Made by a program: the position numbers and the translations under genes. A stretch of 64,000 nucleotides of DNA from Saccharopolyspora kobensis (lineage in GTDB: Bacteria > Actinomycetota > Actinomycetes > Mycobacteriales > Pseudonocardiaceae), in assembly GCF_900108315.1 (NCBI RefSeq), contig NZ_FNVB01000013.1:62001-126000 (forward strand). Direction: 5' to 3'. This document shows, piece after piece, positions 10,097 to 18,647 of the stretch (within the stretch, counting starts at the first letter, position 1; each line of letters begins with the position of its first letter). The notes under the pieces were generated by a model, which had not been told where the DNA came from, searched no databases, and worked only from the letters and a program-made list of their open reading frames with translations.

Positions 10097-10627
10097 CTAC
10101 GGCCACTGGATGCCGCGATCGATCACCGCCGCGCGGTAGATCTTGCGGTGATCGGTCTCGAGGTGCCCGCCCACCGGCGGTTCGGGCGGCGGACCGACGG
10201 TCAGATCGGGTCGGGTGAACTCGTTGGTGTCCCAGTCGCTGGGGCCGGATCCGGCCGAGGAGACGATCGGTTGCGGGATGACTTCCACGTCGGATTCCTC
10301 CTGAGCGGGTCTGCGGGTCAACCTCCGCCGCAGCGCGTCCAGCCGCGTCGTGCGGGCCGGTCGGCCGGAGTGGTCGCCGATGAGCTGCCGGTGCGCGGTC
10401 AACCACACCGTGCACGGCCACGGCCGACTGCGCAGCGTTCCCTGGCACGAGGGGCACCTGCCGTCCTCTCCGGGCTGGTGCTCGTCGAGCAGCGCCCGCA
10501 ACCCCGAGGTGAGCCGGTAGAGCTCGGCGCGGGCGAGGGGGAGGAGCACTTCGGCGTCATCGTCGGTCACCACCCGGTCGAGGTTGTCGAGCCGGTCGAG
10601 AACGGCCTTGCGTAACGGCGTGTCCAC
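10097..10627 (-). CDS. hypothetical protein with a CPSC motif
   Basis: I do not recognise a named family. The 176-residue protein begins VDTPLRKAVLDRLDNLDRVV, has a helical acidic N-terminal half, then CPSCQGTLRSRPWPC, which could bind a metal or form a disulfide, and a Pro-rich C-terminus. The GTG at 10627 is preceded by GGGAGG at a good distance; a second GTG directly before it (10630) is equally possible. The same frame is open further upstream but is low in coding character there. It is transcribed away from the ABC pair's promoter side and has no obvious operon partner. Confidence 0.6.
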   Translation of the reverse strand: MDTPLRKAVLDRLDNLDRVVTDDDAEVLLPLARAELYRLTSGLRALLDEHQPGEDGRCPSCQGTLRSRPWPCTVWLTAHRQLIGDHSGRPARTTRLDALRRRLTRRPAQEESDVEVIPQPIVSSAGSGPSDWDTNEFTRPDLTVGPPPEPPVGGHLETDHRKIYRAAVIDRGIQWP

Positions 10628-10630
10628 CAC

Positions 10631-11011
10631 TTCGCCTCCCGTCGTAGCGCTTGCGGCAGCCCGCTGAACGGGTCCGCCGGGCTGGTCCCAACGGGTGACA
10701 TCGGCAGTCGGGCGCCACGCCTGCACAAGCAGGGACTCGACCTCACTCCATCGAGTGGTTATCGATTCGGCTCGAAAATGCCCGCCGAGTGGGTGCTCGC
10801 GGCGTCGGCAAATGGGCGATCGTGCCCTACACTGACGGTGGCGGCCTGCTCCCGGTGACCCCCAGGCTGGTTGAGCGGGCCGCCCCGTTCGGCTGTTTGA
10901 GACCTCTTCGCATTCAGCGTCCACCACGCCGTGCAACCACGTGATCGTTCCCCGCCCGACCGGCGACCATCCGGTCCGGGCGCTTCTGCCTGCCCGCGGC
11001 GAGGCTGCGAC
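10631..11011. other. gene-free stretch
   Basis: I see no convincing gene in this stretch between the hypothetical gene and repeat cluster 3. Open frames are present on both strands but look like GC-rich chance frames. It should carry the promoter of the leftward hypothetical gene. Confidence 0.5.
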
Positions 11012-11146
11012 GCGAGCAAGGGAACCTTCCTGTCACGGTCGGCCCGCTGAACTGCGGAAGGGAACCTTCCTGTCAGCCGCACCCGCCGACCCGTGAGCAG
11101 GGGACCTTCCCTCCGGTGGCGTGCGAGCAAGGGAACCTTTCTGTCA
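11012..11146 (-). repeat. intergenic repeat cluster 3: four reverse copies
   Basis: Reverse-orientation copies lie at 11012-11035, 11054-11075, 11093-11114 and 11123-11146. They read GCGAGCAAGGGAACC then TTCCTGTCA, with an A in place of T before GGG. The third copy is diverged (GGGGACCTTCCCTCC). The cluster sits between the 3' end of ald and the upstream region of the hypothetical gene. Confidence 0.9.
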
Positions 11147-11216
11147 GCCGCACCCGTCCGGAACGCGGCGAACCCCGCCACCGGCGTGCGGTGACGGGGT
11201 TCATCCGGGAGATCGG

Positions 11217-12332
11217 TCAGGACAGGACGTCGCTGATCGGGGTGCTGGTGCGGCCGTGCGCCTCGGCGACCGGGGCGTTGACGAGCTTGCCGTCGTGGGT
11301 GTTGAGCCCGCCCGCCAGCGCGGCGTCCGCGCGGCACGCCTGCTGCCAGCCCTGGTCGGCGATCCGCAGCACGTAGGGCAGCGTGACGTTGGTCAGCGCG
11401 TGGGTCGAGGTGTTGGGGACCGCGCCCGGCATGTTCGCCACGCAGTAGAAGACCGAGTCGTGCACGCGGTAGGTCGGGTCGTCGTGCGTGGTCGGACGCG
11501 AGTCGGCGAAGCAGCCGCCCTGGTCGATCGCGATGTCCACCAGCACGCTGCCCGGCTTCATCTCCGACACCAGGTGGTTGGAGACCAGCGTCGGGGCCTT
11601 CGCCCCCGGGATCAGCACCGCGCCGATGACCAGGTCGGCGGCGCGCACCGCCTGCTCGACGGTGTAGCGGTTGGAGGTCACGGTGCGGATCTGGCCGTGG
11701 AAGTCGCGGTCGATCTCGCGGAGCTTGTCCACGTTGGTGTCCAGCAGCTCCACGTCGGCGCCCATGCCCAGCGCGACGCGCGCGGCGTTGAGGCCCGCGA
11801 CACCGCCACCGATCACCACGACGCGGGCCGGGTGCACACCGGGCACGCCGCCCGGCAGCACGCCGCGGCCGCCGCTGGGGCGCATCAGCGAGTAGGCACC
11901 GACCTGCGGAGCGAGCCGGCCCGCGACCTCGCTCATCGGCGCGAGCAGCGGCAGGGCGCCGTTCGCGGTCTGCACGGTCTCGTAGGCGATGCCGGTGATA
12001 CCGGAGTCCAGCATCGCGTCGGTGAGCTCCGCGGAGGCGGCCAGGTGCAGGTAGGTGAACAGCACCTGGTCACGGCGCAGCCGCGGGTACTCCTCGGCGA
12101 TCGGCTCCTTGACCTTGAGCACGAGCTGGCCCTCGGCCCACACGTCATCGGCGCTGGGCAGGACCTTCGCGCCCGCGGAGAGGAAGTCCTCGTCCGGGAT
12201 CGAGGAGCCCGCACCCGCGTCGGTCTCGACGAAGACGTCGTGCCCGCGGCTGCTGAGCTCGTGCACGCCCGCAGGGGTGATCGCGACCCGGTACTCGTTG
12301 TTCTTGATCTCGCGCGGCACGGCGATCTTCAC
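11217..12332 (-). CDS. ald: alanine dehydrogenase
   Basis: The 371-residue length and sequence fit NAD-dependent L-alanine dehydrogenase, which interconverts L-alanine and pyruvate plus ammonia in the cytoplasm as a hexamer. The N-terminus [20 protein letters not shown] is the family hallmark. Visible residues include the substrate-binding Lys in VLKVKEP (near 74), the catalytic His in YLHLAA (near 96), the Rossmann motif [12 protein letters not shown] near 173 and the Asp in VDIAIDQGG. Start is GTG at 12332, preceded by GAAAGG. The neighbouring PucR-family gene upstream is a likely activator (AdeR type), and a perfect dyad lies about 100 bp before this start. Confidence 0.97.
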   Translation of the reverse strand: MKIAVPREIKNNEYRVAITPAGVHELSSRGHDVFVETDAGAGSSIPDEDFLSAGAKVLPSADDVWAEGQLVLKVKEPIAEEYPRLRRDQVLFTYLHLAASAELTDAMLDSGITGIAYETVQTANGALPLLAPMSEVAGRLAPQVGAYSLMRPSGGRGVLPGGVPGVHPARVVVIGGGVAGLNAARVALGMGADVELLDTNVDKLREIDRDFHGQIRTVTSNRYTVEQAVRAADLVIGAVLIPGAKAPTLVSNHLVSEMKPGSVLVDIAIDQGGCFADSRPTTHDDPTYRVHDSVFYCVANMPGAVPNTSTHALTNVTLPYVLRIADQGWQQACRADAALAGGLNTHDGKLVNAPVAEAHGRTSTPISDVLS

Positions 12333-12425
12333 GGGGAAATCCTTTCGTCTCCTGTGTTGCGCACAACGATCCGCCGCCGATGCCGGGGGCGCATCATTCC
12401 CACGCGATGAGATTGCCCCGGCGCG

Positions 12426-12444
12426 TTTGTGCTCGCAGCACAAA
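12426..12444. promoter_or_regulatory. perfect dyad upstream of ald, candidate PucR/AdeR operator
   Basis: The sequence TTTGTGCTCGCAGCACAAA has two perfect 8-bp arms around CGC. Its near edge is 94 bp before the ald GTG, a position suited to an activator. A second, weaker element sharing TTGTGC (GTTGCGCACAAC, 12356-12367) lies closer to the start. That AdeR, a PucR-type protein, activates ald in some Gram-positive bacteria is established; binding here is inferred. Confidence 0.55.
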
Positions 12445-12505
12445 CCGAGCGCCGCCGCGAAGCCGCGCGGTGGGCTGGTCCCGAAGCGCGGTTCCGCACC
12501 ACCGA

Positions 12506-12638
12506 TGACAGGAAAGTTCCCTTGCTCGCACTGCCCGCACCCGCGGCCGACGGGCTCGCAGTGACAGGAAGGTTCCCTTGCTCGCATCGCCGAAACCGAC
12601 GGCCGGAACCGGGATGACAGGAAGGTTCCCCTGCTCTC
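12506..12638 (+). repeat. intergenic repeat cluster 4: three forward copies
   Basis: Copies begin at 12506, 12562 and 12615 (periods 56 and 53 bp). The first two end TTGCTCGC. The last ends CTGCTCTC and runs into the TCA that is the stop codon (minus strand) of the PucR-family gene. Confidence 0.94.
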
Positions 12639-14190
12639 AGCCGTGCTGGGCCCAGCGCTCGGCGAGCAGCTGGACGTGGAGGGCGGAGCGGACGTCGGGG
12701 TCGTCCAGGTCGATGTCGACGAGCTGGGTGAGGCGCTTCATCCGGTACCGGAAGGTGTTCGGGTGGACGCGCAGTTCGTGGCTCGCCTGCCGTGGGTCGC
12801 CGGGGTGGCGCAGCCAGGCGCGCAGCGTCGCCAGGTATTCGGTGCTCTGGGTGCGGTCGTGCTCGCGCAGGGTCGCCAGCGGCCCCAGCGAGCCGATGCC
12901 CGCATCGGTCGCCGCGCCTGCCATGCGGCTGAGCACCAGCAGGTGCCAGTAGTCCTCGTACACCGCCACGCGTTCCTGGAGGTGGCCGGTGCGCAGCAGG
13001 CTGACCAGCTCTTCGGCCTGCGATCGCGATTGGTGCAGTTCGGCGACCGCGACCGCGGTGCCGACCGCGATCAGCGGCCGCGGCGACATGTCGTGCGAAG
13101 CGAGCGCGGTGCGCAGCTCCAGCCAGCCGCCTCGGTCGCGGTCGGGCACCACCGCGTAGAGCATGGCGCCGATCTCGGTGACCAGCGGTCGGCGCCCGAT
13201 CCCGCGCGTGATCCACTCCCACAGCGCCAACCGGTGTCCTTCGGCGGGGCCTGCCGAGGCGGGCATCTCGATCGCGATCACCCGGTGCTGCTCGTTCGGG
13301 ACGGCCAGCTCGTGGGCCGCGACCCGCCAGCCATCGCCGCCTTCGAGCAGCAGCCGCACCTGCTCCGCGCTGTGCCGCCGCTCGGCGTCCGCGACGGCTC
13401 GCCAGCGCAGCAGCTGCAGCGCGACCAGCGGCGCGGTGTCGGCGAACGCCGTCGCGCGCTCCTCGGAGACCTCGTCGGGCACCACCGCCCACATCGATCC
13501 GAGCAGCTCGCCGCCCATCCTGATCGGCACGACCAGCCGGGGCAGCGTGCCGTCCTGCTGGGCGGGCACGAAGATCGCCGAGCTGCCCTTGCTGAGCTTG
13601 CGGAAGGTGCCGCGCGCCCGGAACTTGGCCAGCACGTCGTCGGGCTGCCTGCGGCCCATGATCGTCGAGACCCGGGCGGGATCGGTGAGGTCCTGCCGGG
13701 CCGAGTAGGCCAGCACCTGCGAGTGCGCGTCCTCGATCGTGACCGGCGCGTCCACCACGTCGGCCACCGCGTCGGCGAGCCGGAACAGGTCGCCGACCCC
13801 GGAGCTCCGCGCGTCCGCCTCGTCGAGGCCGGTGCGGGCCAGCGCCGCCCGGATCAACCAGACCAGCTGCGCCCACGCGGTCTCCGGCCGCACCTCGACC
13901 AGCGCGACACCGGTCTCCGCGGCGGCGGAGACGACCTGCTCGTCATCGGAGACCGGCGGTTTCAGCAGCACCGCCGCAGCGCCCTGATCGCCGCAGATGC
14001 GCACCAGCGCCGCCGCCTGCTCGCGGTCGGCGACGGCGACGCCCAGCACGAGATCACCGTCGACCACCGTCGGGTGCTGACCGGGTTCGGCGATGACGAC
14101 GTCGCCGACGCACGGGGTCGATTCCGGGACCGCCACCGCGCGCAGCAGGGTCGGCCCGACCCGTTGGACCAGCGCCCGGACGTCCAGCAT
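12637..14190 (-). CDS. PucR-family transcriptional regulator, probable AdeR-like activator of ald
   Basis: The 517-residue protein has an N-terminal PucR-type region (to about residue 130), a central GAF-like/GGDEF-related portion, and a C-terminal helix-turn-helix of the PucR (HTH_30) type in ELRVHPNTFRYRMKRLTQLV, about 50 residues from the end. The start ATG at 14190 is preceded by TGGAGG at 6 nt. It lies directly upstream of ald on the same strand, separated by about 300 bp holding repeat cluster 4 and a perfect dyad. PucR-type AdeR proteins that activate ald are known, so control of alanine use is the best inference. The glycine riboswitch operon diverges from it. Confidence 0.92.
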   Translation of the reverse strand: MLDVRALVQRVGPTLLRAVAVPESTPCVGDVVIAEPGQHPTVVDGDLVLGVAVADREQAAALVRICGDQGAAAVLLKPPVSDDEQVVSAAAETGVALVEVRPETAWAQLVWLIRAALARTGLDEADARSSGVGDLFRLADAVADVVDAPVTIEDAHSQVLAYSARQDLTDPARVSTIMGRRQPDDVLAKFRARGTFRKLSKGSSAIFVPAQQDGTLPRLVVPIRMGGELLGSMWAVVPDEVSEERATAFADTAPLVALQLLRWRAVADAERRHSAEQVRLLLEGGDGWRVAAHELAVPNEQHRVIAIEMPASAGPAEGHRLALWEWITRGIGRRPLVTEIGAMLYAVVPDRDRGGWLELRTALASHDMSPRPLIAVGTAVAVAELHQSRSQAEELVSLLRTGHLQERVAVYEDYWHLLVLSRMAGAATDAGIGSLGPLATLREHDRTQSTEYLATLRAWLRHPGDPRQASHELRVHPNTFRYRMKRLTQLVDIDLDDPDVRSALHVQLLAERWAQHG

Positions 14191-14305
14191 CACCGGCCTC
14201 CAGAGAACCTGCGGCCGCCTGGCGGCCGGGGAGGGCATTGTGACACCAGAGCGGGCCCGTTTATCGTTGCGGGAGCAATTCGACAATCGCATACCGGCCG
14301 TCGAC

Positions 14306-14492
14306 CCCGTGCGGGAGAGACCCTGCGCACTGCAGGGCGCCGAAGGAGCAAGACTCCCCACAAACTCTCAGGCACCCATGACCGTTCGGGCGAGGCAACT
14401 CTGGAAAGCGCGCGTCACAGCTGACGCGCCACCCACGGTGCAAGCCGCTGATCAGCGGCGAAGCTCTCAGGTCCCGAAACAGAGGGGGAGGC
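14306..14492 (+). ncRNA. tandem glycine riboswitch
   Basis: Two consecutive aptamers are visible. The first starts at GTGCGGGAGAGACC and ends at CTCTCAGGCACCC; the second contains GAGGCAACTCTGGAAAGC, then GCCACCCACGGTGCAAGCC and GAAGCTCTCAGGTCCCG followed by AACAGAGGGGG. These are the conserved cores of the glycine (gcvT) riboswitch. It lies about 55 bp before gcvH, so it most likely turns on gcvH and sdaA when glycine is abundant. The remaining bases between the PucR start and the riboswitch should contain the divergent promoters. Confidence 0.95.
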
Positions 14493-14546
14493 CCAGCTCA
14501 TTCCGGGCGCGCTCGCGCCCTCCAGACCGCTATGGAGCCTCCCACC

Positions 14547-14918
14547 ATGTCCCTGCCCGAGAACCTGCGCTACACCGAAGAACACGAGTGGATCGAGGAC
14601 CGCGACGAGCTGGTCCGCATCGGCATCACCCAGCACGCCGCGGACGCCCTCGGCGACATCGTCTTCGTGCAGCTCCCGGAGGTCGGCGACCAGATCGAGG
14701 CCGGGCAGACCTGCGGTGAGCTGGAGTCCACCAAGTCCGTGAGCGACCTGTTCGCCCCGGTCACCGGTGAGGTCGTCGCGGTCAACGAGTCCGTCGTGGA
14801 CGACCCGGCGCTGGTCAACGCCGAGCCGTTCGCCGGCGGCTGGCTGCTGGAGGTGCGCGCCACCGGTACCGGTGCTGTGCTCACCGCTCAGCAGTACGCC
14901 GAACTGATCGAGCAGTAG
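14547..14918 (+). CDS. gcvH: glycine cleavage system H protein
   Basis: This 123-residue protein begins [17 protein letters not shown] and contains the lipoylation site [19 protein letters not shown] (Lys near residue 63). H protein carries the aminomethyl intermediate on lipoate between GcvP, GcvT and GcvL in the cytoplasm. Neither gcvT nor gcvP is next to it; they must be elsewhere. The ATG at 14547 is chosen over an in-frame ATG five codons earlier because GGAG lies 9 nt before it and it gives the usual N-terminus. It is followed 28 bp later by sdaA, and both sit behind the glycine riboswitch. Confidence 0.97.
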   Translation: MSLPENLRYTEEHEWIEDRDELVRIGITQHAADALGDIVFVQLPEVGDQIEAGQTCGELESTKSVSDLFAPVTGEVVAVNESVVDDPALVNAEPFAGGWLLEVRATGTGAVLTAQQYAELIEQ

Positions 14919-14946
14919 CGGAGCCGGGCAGCAGCGGAGGCGATCA

Positions 14947-16299
14947 ATGGCGATCAGTGTCTTCGACCTGTTCTCAGTGGGCATCGGACCGTCCAGTTCG
15001 CACACCGTGGGGCCGATGCGAGCGGCCAAGCGATTTGCGCGGAGACTGCTCGATGCCGACTTGATTCCGCAGGTCACAAGGGTCAAAGCGGAGTTGTTCG
15101 GCTCGTTGGGGGCCACCGGGCACGGACACGGCAGCCCGAAGGCGGTGCTGCTGGGCCTGGAGGGCCACAACCCGGAGACGGTCGATCCGGCCGCGGTGGC
15201 GGACCGGGTCGCCGAGATCGGCGCGACGGGGCGGTTGCGCCTGGACGGCACGCACGAGATCCGGTTCAGCTCGGACCGCGATCTCGTGATGCACCGACGC
15301 AGGTCCCTGCCGGTGCACCCGAACGGGATGCGGTTCACCGCGTTCGCCGGGGACACCGAGCTGGACAGCGCGGTGTACTACTCGGTGGGCGGCGGTTTCG
15401 TCGTCGACGAGGAGGAGACCGGCGCCGACCGGATCAAACCGGACGAGACCGAGCTGCGGCTGCCGTTCCGCACCGGAGCGGAACTGCTCGACCGCACCGC
15501 CGAGTCCGGGCTGTCCATCAGCGGCGTCATGCTGACCAACGAGCTGTCGTGGCGCGGTGAGGACGCGGTCCGCAAGGAACTGCTGGACATCTGGCACGTC
15601 ATGCAGGAGTGCGTGGACAACGGCTGCCGCAACACCGGGGAGCTGCCCGGCGGGCTGAAGGTCAAGCGGCGGGCGGCGGAGCTGGCCGCGGCGCTGACCG
15701 GCCAGGACGACCCGCTGGAGTGGGTCACCCTGTTCGCGCTCGCGGTGAACGAGGAGAACGCGGCCGGTGGCCGGGTCGTGACGGCCCCGACCAACGGTGC
15801 GGCGGGCATCGTCCCGGCGGTGCTGCACTACTACACCCGGTTCGTGCCCGGCGCGAACGACGACGGCGTGGTGCGGTTTCTGCTGGCGGCGGGCGCGGTC
15901 GGGGTGCTGTTCAAGGAGAACGCCTCGATCTCCGGGGCCGAGGTCGGCTGCCAGGGCGAGGTCGGTTCGGCGTGCTCGATGGCCGCTGCCGGGCTGGCGG
16001 AGGTGCTCGGCGGCACGCCGCGCCAGGTGGAGAACGCCGCTGAGATCGCGATGGAGCACAACCTCGGACTCACCTGCGATCCGATCGGCGGTCTGGTGCA
16101 GATCCCGTGCATCGAGCGCAACGCGGTGGCCTCGGTCAAGGCGATCACCGCGGCGCGGATGGCGCTGCGCGGCGACGGCAACCACTTCGTCTCGCTGGAC
16201 AAGGTGATCAAGACGATGCGCGAGACCGGCCGCGACATGAAGGTCAAGTACAAGGAGACCGCCCGCGGCGGGCTCGCGGTCAACGTCATCGAGTGCTGA
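14947..16299 (+). CDS. sdaA: L-serine ammonia-lyase, iron-sulfur dependent, single chain
   Basis: The 450-residue protein converts L-serine to pyruvate and ammonia. The N-terminal beta domain has [17 protein letters not shown]. The alpha domain has [13 protein letters not shown] and the three cysteines expected to bind the 4Fe-4S cluster: one in the [13 protein letters not shown] region, LTCDP and QIPCIER. An ATG with GGAGG upstream sets the start. It follows gcvH in the riboswitch-controlled unit. Glycine can be converted to serine by the cleavage system plus GlyA, so sdaA completes a glycine-to-pyruvate route. Confidence 0.97.
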   Translation: MAISVFDLFSVGIGPSSSHTVGPMRAAKRFARRLLDADLIPQVTRVKAELFGSLGATGHGHGSPKAVLLGLEGHNPETVDPAAVADRVAEIGATGRLRLDGTHEIRFSSDRDLVMHRRRSLPVHPNGMRFTAFAGDTELDSAVYYSVGGGFVVDEEETGADRIKPDETELRLPFRTGAELLDRTAESGLSISGVMLTNELSWRGEDAVRKELLDIWHVMQECVDNGCRNTGELPGGLKVKRRAAELAAALTGQDDPLEWVTLFALAVNEENAAGGRVVTAPTNGAAGIVPAVLHYYTRFVPGANDDGVVRFLLAAGAVGVLFKENASISGAEVGCQGEVGSACSMAAAGLAEVLGGTPRQVENAAEIAMEHNLGLTCDPIGGLVQIPCIERNAVASVKAITAARMALRGDGNHFVSLDKVIKTMRETGRDMKVKYKETARGGLAVNVIEC

Positions 16300-16315
16300 C
16301 CCCGGTGCGGGCGGT

Positions 16316-16380
16316 GCGAGGATGGGAACCTTCCTGTCACCGCCCGCGCCGTTGACGTGAGGATGGGAACCTTCCTGTCA
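16316..16380 (-). repeat. intergenic repeat cluster 5: two reverse copies
   Basis: Reverse copies at 16316-16339 (GCGAGGATGGG form) and 16356-16380 (CGTGAGGATGGG form). A short diverged piece (GGCAGGAAGGCCCCG) follows at about 16390. The cluster lies between the convergent ends of sdaA and the SugE gene. Confidence 0.92.
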
Positions 16381-16408
16381 CCAGAGGGGCGGCAGGAAGG
16401 CCCCGAGG

Positions 16409-16726
16409 TCAGGCTTCGACGAACTTGAGGCCGGCGATGCCGATCAGGATCAGCGCCAGGAACGCCAGGCGCGGCCACGTCGCCGGTTCACCGAAGGCGA
16501 GCATTCCGACGGCCGCGACGCCGATCGTGCCGATGCCGACCCAGATCGCGTAGGCGCTGCCGACCGGCAGGTGCTTCAGCGCGACCGACAGCAGGCCGAG
16601 GCTCACCATGGCGACCGCGATTCCCACGACCGCCGGCCACAGCCGCGTCATGCCTTCGGCGTGCTTCAACGCCAGCGACCAGACGATTTCGAGCAGGCCG
16701 GCGACGATGAGCAAGAACCAGGCCAT
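16409..16726 (-). CDS. sugE: SMR-family transporter, SugE/Gdx type
   Basis: The 105-residue protein has four membrane helices and the key Glu near residue 13 (LLEIVWSLALKHAEGMTR). The WSLALKxxxG pattern places it in the SugE/Gdx branch, whose members export guanidinium ions or quaternary ammonium compounds in exchange for protons, rather than the EmrE branch. GGAGGA lies 7 nt before the ATG. Its start is 17 bp after the stop of the SDR gene, so the two form an operon divergent from a TetR gene. No guanidine riboswitch was seen. Confidence 0.93.
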   Translation of the reverse strand: MAWFLLIVAGLLEIVWSLALKHAEGMTRLWPAVVGIAVAMVSLGLLSVALKHLPVGSAYAIWVGIGTIGVAAVGMLAFGEPATWPRLAFLALILIGIAGLKFVEA

Positions 16727-16743
16727 TTCGGTTTCCTCCGGGT

Positions 16744-17484
16744 TCAGGCGTTGGCGCCGCCGTCGACGGTGATCGAGGTGCCCGTGATGTTGCGACCGGA
16801 TTCCCCGGCGAGGTGGGCGACGGTCGCCGCGATGTCGGCGGGCGCGGCGTAGCGGCCGAGCGCGGTCAGCGCCCGTTCGGCGTCGGCGTCGGGCCCGTCG
16901 GCCGGGTTCATCTCGGTGTCGGTCGAGCCGGGTTGGACCACGTTGGCCGTGATGCCGCGCGGGCCCAGGTCGCGGGCGAGGCCCTTGGTGAAGCCGACCA
17001 GCGCGGACTTGCTCAGCGAGTACAGGCTCAGGCCGGGGCCGGGAACCCGTTCGGCGAGATTGCTCCCGATGTTGATGATCCGCCCGCCTTCGGGCAGGTG
17101 GGCGATGGCGGCCCGCACCGCCACGAACACCGCGCGCACGTGGACGGCGACGATCTCGTCGAACTGGTCGAGGGTCAGCTCGTCGATCGTGCCGTAGGTG
17201 TAGATCCCGGCGTTGTTCACCAGGACGTCCAGCCGGCCGAACTCGTCGGCGGTGCGCTGGACCGCGTTCGCCACCGCTGCGGCGTCGGTGGCGGGTGCGG
17301 CGATCGCCAGCCCGCGGCGACCGGTTCCCGTGATCTTGGCGACGACGGCGTCGGCCCGCTCGGCACCGGTGTTGTAGGTGATCGCGACGTCGGCGCCGTC
17401 GGCGGCCAGCCGTTCGGCGATCCCGGCCCCGATCCCGCGCCCGCCGCCGGTGATCAGAGCAACCTTGCCCGCTAGAGACGTCAT
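16744..17484 (-). CDS. SDR-family oxidoreductase
   Basis: This 246-residue classical short-chain dehydrogenase has the NAD(P) motif TGGGRGIGAGIA (near residue 12), the NNAG motif (VLVNNAGIY near 88) and the catalytic set Ser-Tyr-Lys (SLYSLSK near 155-160). The conserved C-terminal GTSITVDGG is present. The ATG at 17484 is preferred over a GTG two codons upstream because GAGG is 5 nt before it. The substrate cannot be told. It is divergent from the TetR gene at 17603. The 118-bp gap is AT-rich and contains an imperfect dyad around 17501-17515 (TCG AA CGA core) that could be the operator. Confidence 0.94.
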   Translation of the reverse strand: MTSLAGKVALITGGGRGIGAGIAERLAADGADVAITYNTGAERADAVVAKITGTGRRGLAIAAPATDAAAVANAVQRTADEFGRLDVLVNNAGIYTYGTIDELTLDQFDEIVAVHVRAVFVAVRAAIAHLPEGGRIINIGSNLAERVPGPGLSLYSLSKSALVGFTKGLARDLGPRGITANVVQPGSTDTEMNPADGPDADAERALTALGRYAAPADIAATVAHLAGESGRNITGTSITVDGGANA

Positions 17485-17602
17485 GAGCACCTCATTATTC
17501 TGTATCGAACGACATATAAATGGCTAGCACGGGCTACCCTGGGGCGTCAACGCAGAACGGGTCGGCGATGATGACCGCGCCGGAGTTCGCGAGGAGGACG
17601 AG

Positions 17603-18226
17603 ATGCCGTCGCCAGGTCGACCGCGCAGCTTCGACCGCGCAACCGCACTGCGGGCCGCGATGGAGCTGTTCTGGGAAAGGGGCTACGAGGCGACGTCGCT
17701 GTCCGACCTCACGACGGCGATGGGCATCAGCTCACCGAGCCTCTACGCCGCCTTCGGCTCCAAGGAGAACCTCTTCCGCGAGACGATCGCCCTCTACAAC
17801 AGCGCCGATGAAGCGGTGGGGGAGCATTCGCTGCGGAAGCACCCGACTGCGCGTGAGGCGATCGAGGCGATGCTGCGCGACAACGCCGACGCCTATGTGG
17901 ACCCGGGCACGCCGCGCGGCTGCATGGTCGTGCTCGCGGCGACCAACTGCGGGCCGGACAACCAGCGCGTCCAGGACTTCCTCGCCGAATGCCGCAGGGA
18001 CGACCACCGGGCGGTCCGCGCGCGGCTGGACCGCGCGGTCGCCGAGGGGGACGTCCCGGAAGATGCCGATCTCGAGGCGATCGCCTCGTTCTACCTGGCC
18101 GTCCTGCAGGGCTTGTCGATCCAGGCCCGCGACGGCTGCTCCCGCGAGACCGCGCACGCGATCATCGACTGCGCGATGTCGGCCTGGCCCGGCCTGGTCG
18201 GCGAGCCGCAGTCGCGGGCGGGATGA
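17603..18226 (+). CDS. TetR-family transcriptional regulator
   Basis: The 207-residue protein has an N-terminal TetR helix-turn-helix (RATALRAAMELFWERGYEA, then TAMGISSPSLYAAFGSKENLF, residues about 12-58) and a C-terminal ligand domain of the type in many SDR-linked regulators. Divergence from the SDR-sugE operon suggests it represses that operon and itself. Its stop codon TGA (18224-18226) is also the first three bases of the first copy in repeat cluster 6, so the repeat supplies the end of the gene. Confidence 0.94.
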   Translation: MPSPGRPRSFDRATALRAAMELFWERGYEATSLSDLTTAMGISSPSLYAAFGSKENLFRETIALYNSADEAVGEHSLRKHPTAREAIEAMLRDNADAYVDPGTPRGCMVVLAATNCGPDNQRVQDFLAECRRDDHRAVRARLDRAVAEGDVPEDADLEAIASFYLAVLQGLSIQARDGCSRETAHAIIDCAMSAWPGLVGEPQSRAG

Positions 18227-18293
18227 CAGGAAGGTTCCCATGCTCGCAGGGCTGCGCGACGGGTTGTGCTGACAGGAAGGTTCCCATGCTCGC
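18224..18293 (+). repeat. intergenic repeat cluster 6: two forward copies, first one gives the tetR stop codon
   Basis: Copies at 18224-18247 and 18270-18293, both with the consensus tail ATGCTCGC. They lie between the convergent ends of the TetR gene and the first DUF202 gene. Confidence 0.95.
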
Positions 18294-18312
18294 GCGACCG
18301 TCCACACCGGAG

Positions 18313-18645
18313 TCAGGCGAAGAGCACGAAGGCCAGGCCGGAGCAGCCCGCCACCACGGCCAGCGCCGTCACCGCCGCCGGCAGTGCTCCGCCGGGAAGC
18401 GGCGCTCGTTCGCGCAGGCGGCGTTCGCCGTCGAGGTGGCGGCGCCAGAGCAGCCAACCGATGGTCAGCCCGAGCGGTAGCGCCAGTGCCGCGCAGACCA
18501 GCGCGGCCAGCACGTTCACGTGGCCCATGAGCCGCAGCAGCACCAGCAGCCCGATGATGAACGCGAGCGTTGTTCGCAACCAGGCGAGGGTGGTGCGCTC
18601 GATCTGCAAGCCCGGATCCCACGGGCCGTCGGGCCGTTGCGCCAT
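18313..18645 (-). CDS. DUF202 membrane protein
   Basis: This 110-residue protein has the DUF202 signature (LQIERTTLAWLRTTLAFIIGLLVLLRL) near residue 15 and three predicted membrane helices. Function is unknown; the family is widespread in bacterial and fungal membranes. Its ATG is 2 bp after the stop of the second DUF202 gene upstream, so the two are almost certainly cotranscribed and may form a heteromer. The ATG at 18645 was chosen because it gives the family start directly before the signature. Confidence 0.9.
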   Translation of the reverse strand: MAQRPDGPWDPGLQIERTTLAWLRTTLAFIIGLLVLLRLMGHVNVLAALVCAALALPLGLTIGWLLWRRHLDGERRLRERAPLPGGALPAAVTALAVVAGCSGLAFVLFA

Positions 18646-18647
18646 GA

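Noticed and set aside
11093-11114. independent hairpin or terminator after ald
   Set aside because: It is a diverged copy of the intergenic repeat and has no strong stem.
10759-11337. 192-codon minus-strand frame between ald and the hypothetical gene
   Set aside because: It runs through repeat copies and overlaps the ald 3' end, with no recognisable domain.
14306-14492. a small gene across the PucR-gcvH gap
   Set aside because: An open frame crosses it, but the sequence is fully explained by the two glycine aptamers.
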